Part shown: positions 36,599 through 43,588 of the stretch, piece after piece
Layout of the letters: every line of letters starts with the position of its first letter
Position numbering within the stretch: position 1 is the stretch's first letter
NCBI GenBank assembly: GCA_014860455.1
Contig: JACZJQ010000334.1
Location: 1 to 46,308 of the forward strand
Length of the DNA: 46,308 nt
Source: Bryobacteraceae bacterium
GTDB lineage: Bacteria > Acidobacteriota > Terriglobia > Bryobacterales > Bryobacteraceae
Direction: 5' to 3'
Program-made: the position numbers and the translations under genes
Notes under the pieces: generated by a model
What the model saw: the letters and a program-made list of their open reading frames with translations, nothing else
Databases searched by the model: none
Told to the model about the DNA's origin: nothing

Positions 36599-37609
36599 TC
36601 AGCTCCGCGAACGCGCAAACCGCGCCATCGCCAGCAGGTTCTCATGCGGCGTCCCGCGCGGCACTTCGCAGCCCGCCCCGCAAATCCACCGCGGCCCCGC
36701 CGCCTGCCAGCACTCTTCCAGCGCTGCCGTGATCGACTCCGGCGTCCCGTCCCTCAGCGCCCTCACCGGGTCGATGTTCCCAAGCAGCACCTGGTCGGGA
36801 CCCGACGCCGCACGCGCCTCCCCCATCGGCGTCAGAAAATCCAGATCGACAATCTCGGCCCCCGTCTTCGACATCAGCCCCGCAATCCGCCGCGTGTTGC
36901 CGCAGATGTGCAGCCTCACCGGCACGCCCAACCCCTTCACCCGTTCAATCAACCGGCACTCGGCCGGATACACATGCTGCTCGTATAGCTTCGGCCCGAT
37001 CAACGATGCCGCCGCGTCGCCGATGCCCATCAACGTTGCCCCCGCCTCCACCTGCGCCTTCGCAAACCTGAACTCCATCTCCATCACAAACTCGAACAGG
37101 TCCTCGACAAACCCCGGGTCGTCGTAGAAATCCAGCATCAGCGTGTTCACGCCGCGCAGGTCCGCCGCCATCGCGCACGGCCCTTCAATCCAGCCTTCGA
37201 CGATATGCGTCGAGCCTGCCCGCTCGGCCAGCATCGCCGCCCCCGCCACACGGTCCCTCATCCGCTCGCCCGCATGTGGATCCGGCACTTCCAGCTTCGC
37301 CAGCGTCGCCTTATCCTCGATCAACGCCCGCGACTCGATAATCGCCGGCGGCTGATTGTCAAACCATTCGATCGCCGCGCCCAAATCCGACGCCTCCCGC
37401 GCCGGGTCCGAAATCACCGAAACATAATCCGTGTCAAATGTTTCAGCGATCCGCAGCTGCGCCTCCGCCAGCTTCCGGTAATCCCGCGCATACTCCCCAT
37501 ACGCGATCCCGCTGCAGTCGCCCGCGAACATCATCGTGATCGGCATGAAGGGCAGCGCGTCCAGCGCCTCCCCGGCGATCATGCTCAGGATGCGCTGTTT
37601 GCCGTTCAC
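36599..37609 (-). CDS. UroD-family methyltransferase (MtaA/MtbA-like)
   Basis: 336 residues. Start MNGKQRILSMIAGEALDALPFMPI is typical of MtaA/CmuA-type proteins of the uroporphyrinogen decarboxylase fold. The zinc-binding set His234-x-Cys236 (RLHICGNT) and Cys314 (CGAGCEVPRGTPHENL) is complete, as in corrinoid:coenzyme methyltransferases and unlike true HemE. It should move a methyl group between the corrinoid protein and a thiol or other acceptor. It lies 3 bp after the DUF1638 gene and 2 bp before the ASKHA gene. Of the three UroD-like proteins in the operon, this is the closest to the MtaA pattern. Confidence 0.85.
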   Translation of the reverse strand: MNGKQRILSMIAGEALDALPFMPITMMFAGDCSGIAYGEYARDYRKLAEAQLRIAETFDTDYVSVISDPAREASDLGAAIEWFDNQPPAIIESRALIEDKATLAKLEVPDPHAGERMRDRVAGAAMLAERAGSTHIVEGWIEGPCAMAADLRGVNTLMLDFYDDPGFVEDLFEFVMEMEFRFAKAQVEAGATLMGIGDAAASLIGPKLYEQHVYPAECRLIERVKGLGVPVRLHICGNTRRIAGLMSKTGAEIVDLDFLTPMGEARAASGPDQVLLGNIDPVRALRDGTPESITAALEECWQAAGPRWICGAGCEVPRGTPHENLLAMARFARSRS

Positions 37610-37612
37610 CTC

Positions 37613-38338
37613 TCAGCTCCTCTCTGCCGTCACAATCCGTTCATCGTATCGCGCCGTGAACCGCTCGCCCGGCTTGGCAACGGCGAAGTCGTCCGACTCC
37701 CATTCGCCCCAAACAAATCGCCTGAAAATGTCCAGGCTCCCCTTCACCGCCTCAAAACGCCAGCCCCGCGTCTCCGCCTCGCGCACGGCTTCATCGTGGA
37801 AACTCGCATCCGGCTCCAGGCCCGTCTCGATATACACAAGCCTGCTGTAGTTGGCCTGATACCGCGTCATCTCATCGTAGAGGTAGCGTCCGTTGTCCTC
37901 GCCGTACCTCTCAATGAACTCATCCAGCGAGATCCCGATCCCCGTCCGGTTCATCACCAGTTGCTCCAACCCCGCGCCCCGCTCCAGCCAGCCCGTCGAG
38001 CGGAAATAGGTCCCCGGCTCTTCGGTCACAATCTGCACATACCGCTCGCGGCTGCCCAGCAGCAGCGCGATGCAGTCGTGCGCCCGCATCGCCACCACCG
38101 GCGTTGTCCTCGCCGTGATCCCGTGCAGCCCGTTGCCGCACAGCGCGTAGCCCAGCAGCACGGCGTCGTAGCCGTTGGTCTCGTCCACCCGCTTTTGCAG
38201 CTCGCGCGACATCGCCGCCCCGCCCAGGTCATGCAGTCCCTTGCTCAGAAACTCCACGTCCACCTGATGCGGCGAACGCGCCACCGCGTCGCACATCTCG
38301 CGGAACAGCACTTCGCAACTGATCAGCTTGAGGCGCAT
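37613..38338 (-). CDS. DUF1638 domain protein
   Basis: 241 residues matching the DUF1638 pattern: LISCEVLFREMCDAVARSP at the N-terminus, YDAVLLGYALCGNGLHGITARTTPVVAMRAHDCIALLLGSRERY in the centre, and EPGTYFRSTGWLER. Members recur beside corrinoid methyltransferase genes in methanogens and anaerobic bacteria, but their function is unknown. Cys8, Cys in GYALCGNG and His in AHDC could form a metal or cofactor site. The start overlaps the preceding homocysteine methyltransferase-like gene by 16 bp, so the two are probably translationally coupled. Confidence 0.85.
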   Translation of the reverse strand: MRLKLISCEVLFREMCDAVARSPHQVDVEFLSKGLHDLGGAAMSRELQKRVDETNGYDAVLLGYALCGNGLHGITARTTPVVAMRAHDCIALLLGSRERYVQIVTEEPGTYFRSTGWLERGAGLEQLVMNRTGIGISLDEFIERYGEDNGRYLYDEMTRYQANYSRLVYIETGLEPDASFHDEAVREAETRGWRFEAVKGSLDIFRRFVWGEWESDDFAVAKPGERFTARYDERIVTAERS

Positions 38339-39201
38339 CGTTTACGCTCGGCCACCAGCGCCTCGATAAACTCCGGCGACGTACCGCAGCAGCCGCCCAC
38401 GAAGCACGCGCCCGCGTCCAGCAGGCCCGCCAGATGCGCCGCAAACGGCGCCGCCCCCATCGAATAGGAAATCACGCCCGCCTCCACCACCGGCATCCCC
38501 GCATTCGGCTTCAACCAGATCGGCAAATCGCAAGTATCCCTGAACCGCACGCCAATCCCGGCGAACGACTCCGGCCCCGCCCCGCAGTTGGCGCCAATCG
38601 CCGACGCCCCTTCATCCGCCATCCGCTTGGCCGCCTGCTCCGGCGTCACGCCCATCATCGTCCGGTCTTTGTTCTTGCCCGAATCGAACGCAAAGCTCAC
38701 CACCACCGGCAACCCGGTCGCAAGCGACGCCCGCAACGCGATCGACGCCTCCTCCAGATCGCTGAACGTCTCCAGCAGCAGCGCATCCGGACGCGCCTCC
38801 GCCAGCGCCGCCGATTGCATCGCGAACGCCCGCTCAATGCCCGCCTCGTCGATCTCGCCCGTCATCATCATCTTCCCCGTCGGACCCATCGACGCCACCA
38901 CCCGCGCCTTGCCCGCCGCCGCCCGCCGCGAAATCTCAACACCCGCGACGTTCACCTCGCGCACCTTCTCCTCCGACGCGCCTTCAAGGCTCACCCGGTT
39001 CGCCCGGAACGTATTCGTCAGAATGATCTCGCTGCCCGCCGCCACATACAGCCGCGCCACGCCCTCCACCAGCTCCGCATGGTCGAGGTTCCAGAAGTCC
39101 GGGCACACCCCCGGCGCCAGCCCGCGCTGCTGCATCTGCGTACCCCAGGCGCCGTCGGTAATCAGCGGCCCGTTGTGGAGCCAGTCAAGCAGTGGGTTCA
39201 T
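38323..39201 (-). CDS. Homocysteine S-methyltransferase family protein
   Basis: 292 residues, a Hcy-binding/BhmT-fold barrel like the N-terminal domain of MetH. Substrate-loop segments DGAWGTQMQQRG and TNTFRANRVSL are present, and the three zinc thiolates are intact: Cys206 (GANCGAGP) and Cys271-Cys272 (GGCCGTSP). It could accept a methyl group on homocysteine from the neighbouring corrinoid protein, giving methionine. A pterin-binding methyltransferase for tetrahydrofolate is absent from the operon, which makes this the only evident acceptor module besides the UroD proteins. Overlaps the MFS gene by 4 bp. Confidence 0.85.
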   Translation of the reverse strand: MNPLLDWLHNGPLITDGAWGTQMQQRGLAPGVCPDFWNLDHAELVEGVARLYVAAGSEIILTNTFRANRVSLEGASEEKVREVNVAGVEISRRAAAGKARVVASMGPTGKMMMTGEIDEAGIERAFAMQSAALAEARPDALLLETFSDLEEASIALRASLATGLPVVVSFAFDSGKNKDRTMMGVTPEQAAKRMADEGASAIGANCGAGPESFAGIGVRFRDTCDLPIWLKPNAGMPVVEAGVISYSMGAAPFAAHLAGLLDAGACFVGGCCGTSPEFIEALVAERKRCASS

Positions 39202-40529
39202 GACTTGTATTCCTTCCAGAATCCTTCAATCTCCTCCAATGTACGGTTTTTCGTCTCCGGCGTCAGCCTCCACACAAACCACGCCGTGAACGCGCACATC
39301 CCCGCATAGATGTAAAACGCACCTGTCGGGCCCAGCGCCGTCGTGATGCTCAGAAACGTCATCGTCAATACCGTACACGCCACCCATAACGAAAGCGTCG
39401 CAATCGACATCGCCCGCCCGCGAATCCGGTTCGGGAAGATCTCCGACAACACCACCCACACCCCCGGCCCCAGCCCTACCGCGAACGACGCAACGCACAT
39501 CAGCATCAACGTGATCACCAGCGCCGCCGGCGGCGGCGTCATCCGGAACACCAGCGCCAGCCCCGTCAGGCTCAGCCCCATCATTGTCGACGAGAAGATC
39601 AGCAGCGCCTTTCTCCCCACCCTGTCAATCAGCGCTATGGCGACAATCGTGAACAGAAAATTCACCGCACCGATCAGCACGTTCGCCCCGATCGCCGCCG
39701 ACGCCGAATGCCCGCCCACCTTGTCCTGCAGGATGATCGACCCATAGAACAACACCGTATTCACGCCCGACCATTGCTGCATCACCGCCAGCACAATCGC
39801 GATGAACAGCGCCCGCCTGATGCCCGGCTGAAACAGTTCCTTCCATGTCCCGGACTCCTCCGCCACAGCCGCGCGAATCTCAACCAGCTCGATCTCGGCC
39901 GCCTGCTGTCCGTTCACCCGCGCCAGGATCCGCAGCGCTTCGGCTTCCTTGCCCATCTCCACCAGCCAGCGCGGACTCTCCGGCACAAAGAACAACGCCA
40001 CCAGGAAAAACACCGCCGGCGCCGCCGCCACCGCAAACATCCATCGCCAGCTTTGGTCGCCCTGGAAACTCAGCACCCAGTTCGTCGCGTACGCCAGCAG
40101 GATGCCCGTCACAATCGCCATCTGGTTTAGCGAAACCAGCCGCCCGCGCAGCCTCGCCGGCGCCACCTCCGCGATATACAACGGCGCCAGCACCGACGCC
40201 ACTCCAATCGCCACCCCGCCCAGTATCCGCGCCACGGCAAACTCGGTCAGGTTCCTCGGCAGCGCCGCCCCCAGCGCCGACGCCGCGAACAGGACCGCCG
40301 ACGCCATCAACACAATCCGCCGCCCGTACCGGTCGCTGAACCACCCGCCAACAGCCGCCCCCGCAATGCACCCGCTCAGCAGCGCCGACGCCGCCAGCTC
40401 CGTCTGAAACTCCGTCAGCGCCCACTGCTTCTTCAGAAACACAATCGCGCCATTGATCACCGCGATGTCGAATCCAAACAGCAGCCCCGACGTCGCCGCC
40501 ACCAGCGAAACCACCCAGACGTAGATCAT
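39198..40529 (-). CDS. MFS sugar porter (sugar:H+ symporter type)
   Basis: 443 residues, 12 membrane helices. Sugar-porter signatures are all present: GGWFSDRYGRRIVL (loop 2-3), PESPRWLVEMGKEAEALRIL after helix 6, DRVGRKALLIFSS (loop 8-9), SEIFPNRIRGRAMSIAT and the C-terminal PETKNRTLEEIE. The nearest styles are XylE/GalP/AraE, importing pentoses, hexoses or cyclitols. It sits between methyltransferase genes with 4-bp overlaps on both sides, so it is certainly co-expressed with them. This is the main hint that the methylated substrate is sugar- or cyclitol-like. Confidence 0.93.
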   Translation of the reverse strand: MIYVWVVSLVAATSGLLFGFDIAVINGAIVFLKKQWALTEFQTELAASALLSGCIAGAAVGGWFSDRYGRRIVLMASAVLFAASALGAALPRNLTEFAVARILGGVAIGVASVLAPLYIAEVAPARLRGRLVSLNQMAIVTGILLAYATNWVLSFQGDQSWRWMFAVAAAPAVFFLVALFFVPESPRWLVEMGKEAEALRILARVNGQQAAEIELVEIRAAVAEESGTWKELFQPGIRRALFIAIVLAVMQQWSGVNTVLFYGSIILQDKVGGHSASAAIGANVLIGAVNFLFTIVAIALIDRVGRKALLIFSSTMMGLSLTGLALVFRMTPPPAALVITLMLMCVASFAVGLGPGVWVVLSEIFPNRIRGRAMSIATLSLWVACTVLTMTFLSITTALGPTGAFYIYAGMCAFTAWFVWRLTPETKNRTLEEIEGFWKEYKS

Positions 40530-41572
40530 TCGCGTCCTTCCGCCAACAGGATTTCAACTTTTTTCAGAATCGTCCCCGACGCCCCTTCCACATGCAGCAC
40601 GTCGCATTCCGATCCGAGAATGTGCGGGTGCCCTGTCTCTTCCATGCGCCCCGCCAGCTCGCGCGTCATGCTTGCCACCAGTTCACACGGCATATCGGCG
40701 TCTGAGTAAAACATCCGCGTCGGCAGATTCCCAAACAAAACGACGTCATCGGGCACAAGCGCCGCATCTTGCCACAGCTTCCTCGACGACCCCATGCTCA
40801 ACACTGACGGGTGAATCACATGCCCGAACGCACGCACCATCTTGTCGTCCAGATGCCCGCAGTTGTGGAAAATCAGATCCACCCCGGCCTCATCCATCAG
40901 CGATCTCACTCGCAGGTTCGGCTCCAGCACGAATCGCGCAAACGCCCCCTCGCTCTTCGCCAGTTGCCTCGGCGACAAAAAGACGATATTCGCCGCCGGC
41001 TCGCATATGATCATCGCCCGCGCCCCGGCTTCAATCTGCGCTTTCACCGATCGCGCCACCGCCGCCTCGGCCAGCCGGCAACATCGCTCAACCGCCGCCA
41101 CCCCCGCGTCCTCTTCCGCCGTCACTCCCGATAGCGCCATCGCCAGCGGCGTGATCGGATCGGCCAGCAGCTTCGTCATCAATGAAAACGGCCCGATCGC
41201 CATCCCCACCGGCATCAGTTCCGTGTTCGCCGCCACCCACTCGATCGCCCCGATCTGCGCCCGCTGCCGCTCCGGGAACCCGCCCTCCGCATACACTTCC
41301 TTCGCCGGGCCGGTCTCGAAGTGAAACCTGTCGGCCTGCTCTTCGCCCATGCCATAGGCCGCCAGCAGGTCGGCTTTCTCCAACCGCAGATCCATCAGCG
41401 GAATCGCCAGCGGCGTCTTCCACCGCGCCGCCGATTCCGCCACAACTCGCCCCAGCCCCGCCCCATCGCGCCGCACATCTTCTGCATCGTCGCGTTGATT
41501 GAGGACCAGGTCTGTCCCCACAATAGCCCTGTGCCGCCCTGCGGCAAGGCGGAGGAAGTATTCCCGCGCCAT
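40526..41572 (-). CDS. UroD-family methyltransferase (second copy)
   Basis: 348 residues, UroD/MtaA fold, with the zinc-binding set His236-x-Cys238 (FHNCGHLDDK) and Cys323 (GSECDVLHVEG) retained. The N-terminal part differs from the 36599 protein (long RDDAEDVRRDGAGLGRVVAESAARW segment; DLRLEKADLL), suggesting a different methyl donor or acceptor. Follows the corrinoid gene by 8 bp and overlaps the MFS gene by 4 bp. A role as substrate:corrinoid methyltransferase (MT1) or corrinoid:acceptor enzyme (MT2) cannot be decided from sequence. Confidence 0.82.
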   Translation of the reverse strand: MAREYFLRLAAGRHRAIVGTDLVLNQRDDAEDVRRDGAGLGRVVAESAARWKTPLAIPLMDLRLEKADLLAAYGMGEEQADRFHFETGPAKEVYAEGGFPERQRAQIGAIEWVAANTELMPVGMAIGPFSLMTKLLADPITPLAMALSGVTAEEDAGVAAVERCCRLAEAAVARSVKAQIEAGARAMIICEPAANIVFLSPRQLAKSEGAFARFVLEPNLRVRSLMDEAGVDLIFHNCGHLDDKMVRAFGHVIHPSVLSMGSSRKLWQDAALVPDDVVLFGNLPTRMFYSDADMPCELVASMTRELAGRMEETGHPHILGSECDVLHVEGASGTILKKVEILLAEGRE

Positions 41573-41580
41573 GCTCGCGC

Positions 41581-42213
41581 TCAGTTCGCGATGCTGCGCG
41601 CCAGCGCCACCGCGCCGCTGGCCGTCTCGCTATAGCCGTCCGCCCCGATCTCCTTCGCGTACTGTTCGGTCACCGGCGCGCCGCCCACAAACACCTTCAC
41701 CTGCTGCCTCACTCCCGCCGCGTCCAGCGCCTCGATCGTCTTCTTCATCGATGGCATCGTCACCGTCAGCAGCGCCGACAAACAAACAATGTTGGCCCCA
41801 GATGTTCTTACCGCCTCGATGAACTTCTCCGGCGACACGTCCGCGCCAAGGTCCATCACTTCAAACCCGCCACCTTCCAGCATCGACGCCACCAGGTTCT
41901 TCCCGATGTCGTGCAAATCCCCCTTCACCGTCCCGATCACCACCCGCCCCGCCGGCTGCGCCCCGCTCGCCGCCAGCAACGGACGCAAGTACGCCAGCGC
42001 AGCCTTCATCGCCCGCGCCGCCAGCAGCAGCTCCGGAACGAAATACTCCTCGGCTTCATATCGCCGGCCCACTTCGTCCATCGCCGGCACCATGTAGCCC
42101 GAGATCAGCTTCACCGGATCGGCGCCCTCGGCCAGCGCCTCCTGCGTCACCGCCGACGACGTCTTCGCATCGCCGTCCAGGATCGCGTCATAGAGTTTTT
42201 GCAGGTCTGCCAT
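41581..42213 (-). CDS. Corrinoid (B12-binding) methyl-carrier protein
   Basis: 210 residues, the normal size for MtaC/MttC/MtvC-type proteins. An N-terminal helical cap domain (about 1-85; EGADPVKLISGYMVPAMDEVGRRYEAEEYFVPELLLAARAMKAAL) is followed by a Rossmann-like B12 domain with the cobalt-ligand motif D99-x-H101-x-x-G104 (GTVKGDLHDIGKNLV), EGGGFEVMDLGADV and FVGGAPVTEQYAKEIGADGY. It shuttles the methyl group between two methyltransferases as methyl-Co(III)/Co(I). Two UroD-like genes flank it directly, and the ASKHA protein at the operon end would reactivate it after oxidation. Confidence 0.95.
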   Translation of the reverse strand: MADLQKLYDAILDGDAKTSSAVTQEALAEGADPVKLISGYMVPAMDEVGRRYEAEEYFVPELLLAARAMKAALAYLRPLLAASGAQPAGRVVIGTVKGDLHDIGKNLVASMLEGGGFEVMDLGADVSPEKFIEAVRTSGANIVCLSALLTVTMPSMKKTIEALDAAGVRQQVKVFVGGAPVTEQYAKEIGADGYSETASGAVALARSIAN

Positions 42214-42237
42214 ATTCGCTCCAATTAAAATCGTTGT

Positions 42238-43497
42238 CTAGCCGCGGCCGCCAAATTCCCTCACCGCATCGAGCATCGCCACCACATTCTGCACCGGCGT
42301 CTCCGCCTGGATGTTGTGAATCGTGTTGAACACAAACCCGCCGCCTTCGGCGAACACCTCGCACCGCTCCAGCACTTGCCGCCTGACCTCTTCAGGCGTA
42401 CCGAACGGCAGCGTCTTCTGCGTATCCACACCCCCTCCCCAAAACGTGATCCGCTCTCCAAACGTCTCCTTCAGGTGCCGCGGCTCCATCCCCGCCGCAG
42501 AACACTGCACCGGATTCAAAATGTCAAAACCCGCTTCGATCAGCGGCTCGATGAACCGCTCCACTGATCCACAGGAATGTTTGAAACACTTCCACCCCGT
42601 GTTGGCATGGATCCATCCGCAAATCTGTTTGTAGTACGGCAGCCACAGTTCCCTGAACGTGGCCGTCGAACAAAACGTCGAACTCTGCGTCCCGAAGTCG
42701 GTCCCGCACAAAAACAGCGCCCCCGGCATATCGCCCACCGCGCTGTGAATCGCCGCCAGGTTGCCAAGCGCGATCTCGCACTGCCGGCTGAAAATCGCAT
42801 GGACATAATCCCTGCGCGCCCGCGTCGAGACATACCATTCGGTCACATCGCGAATCCCTCGCGGATCTTTGGCAAACGGCGCCGGCACCAGCGCGATGTC
42901 GCCAAACGCCGTGCCTCCAAGCCCCGCCACCACATACCGCCCCGTCGCATGCGCCGCCCGCACATCTTCCGCGATCTCGCCGATCTCGGCCTCGGTCAGC
43001 GGCTTGAACTCCTCAAGATTGTCCGCCGGATCCAGGCACTCCTCATCGAAGTGCCTCTGCCGGATAATCGAATCGAAGAAGAACCCGCCCTTCGGCATCC
43101 GCCCCGATGGCGCCGCCGACATGTCGCCTTCCGGATGCACCAGCACATCGCCGGCCTCGTCAATCGTCACATTGAACTCGCCCGCCACAAGCACTTCCAG
43201 CCCGTTGAACACCCACGGCTTCCAGTCCTTGTTCTCAATGCCGAACATGTTCTTGCGCCGGTACACGCCCGCCGTGTCGATCCCCATCGCCGCGATCAGA
43301 TCCTCATCGATCCAGCCCAGCATCTGATACGGCTCATGCACCTTCACCGGCCGCCGTTCCAGCCCGTAGTGTTCGCGCAGCGCCGCCACAACCGAAACAT
43401 GAATCCCTGTCACCGCCGTCGCGCCGAAATCAATCGGCACACGCCCGGCCCGCCGGTGCTGAACGGCAGCGGCGACGCACTGTCTGGAATCGCTCAT
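42238..43497 (-). CDS. UroD-family methyltransferase-like protein, first gene of the corrinoid operon
   Basis: 419 residues from ATG 43497 (MSDSRQCVAAAVQHRRAGRVPIDFGAT); the open frame extends upstream but runs through the promoter. A long UroD-fold protein carrying His307-x-Cys309 (FKHSCGSVERFIEPLIEAGFDILNPVQ). At the position where the other two proteins have the third zinc ligand Cys, this one has FVFNTIHNIQ, with His394 as a possible replacement. The missing Cys sets it apart from MtaA-like enzymes; it may be the substrate-specific methyltransferase. No clear Shine-Dalgarno; the predicted mRNA starts about 7 nt before the ATG. Confidence 0.82.
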   Translation of the reverse strand: MSDSRQCVAAAVQHRRAGRVPIDFGATAVTGIHVSVVAALREHYGLERRPVKVHEPYQMLGWIDEDLIAAMGIDTAGVYRRKNMFGIENKDWKPWVFNGLEVLVAGEFNVTIDEAGDVLVHPEGDMSAAPSGRMPKGGFFFDSIIRQRHFDEECLDPADNLEEFKPLTEAEIGEIAEDVRAAHATGRYVVAGLGGTAFGDIALVPAPFAKDPRGIRDVTEWYVSTRARRDYVHAIFSRQCEIALGNLAAIHSAVGDMPGALFLCGTDFGTQSSTFCSTATFRELWLPYYKQICGWIHANTGWKCFKHSCGSVERFIEPLIEAGFDILNPVQCSAAGMEPRHLKETFGERITFWGGGVDTQKTLPFGTPEEVRRQVLERCEVFAEGGGFVFNTIHNIQAETPVQNVVAMLDAVREFGGRG

Positions 43498-43510
43498 CGT
43501 GTCAGCGACA

Positions 43511-43539
43511 AGAGTATCGAAAACTCCCGTATCGGTCAA
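43511..43539 (-). promoter_or_regulatory. Promoter of the corrinoid operon
   Basis: On the minus strand TTGACC (43539-43534), a 17-bp spacer and TACTCT (43516-43511). The predicted start near 43504 leaves about 7 nt before the ATG at 43497. Only 15 bp separate this -35 from the -35 of the divergent GH116 promoter. Confidence 0.6.
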
Positions 43540-43554
43540 TGATCCACCCTCCGC

Positions 43555-43582
43555 TTGACACCCGCGCCAGACGCGATAAAGT
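43555..43582 (+). promoter_or_regulatory. Promoter of the GH116 gene
   Basis: A perfect TTGACA (43555-43560), a 16-bp spacer and TAAAGT (43577-43582). The -10 box ends 6 nt before the ATG at 43589, so transcription should begin at the start codon itself. No Shine-Dalgarno is present. Confidence 0.7.
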
Positions 43583-43588
43583 TGCCCC

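Noticed and set aside
35423-36988. 521-codon plus-strand frame across the ASKHA gene
   Set aside because: Low-complexity Arg/Pro/His composition with no motif; the minus strand carries clear ferredoxin and ASKHA motifs.
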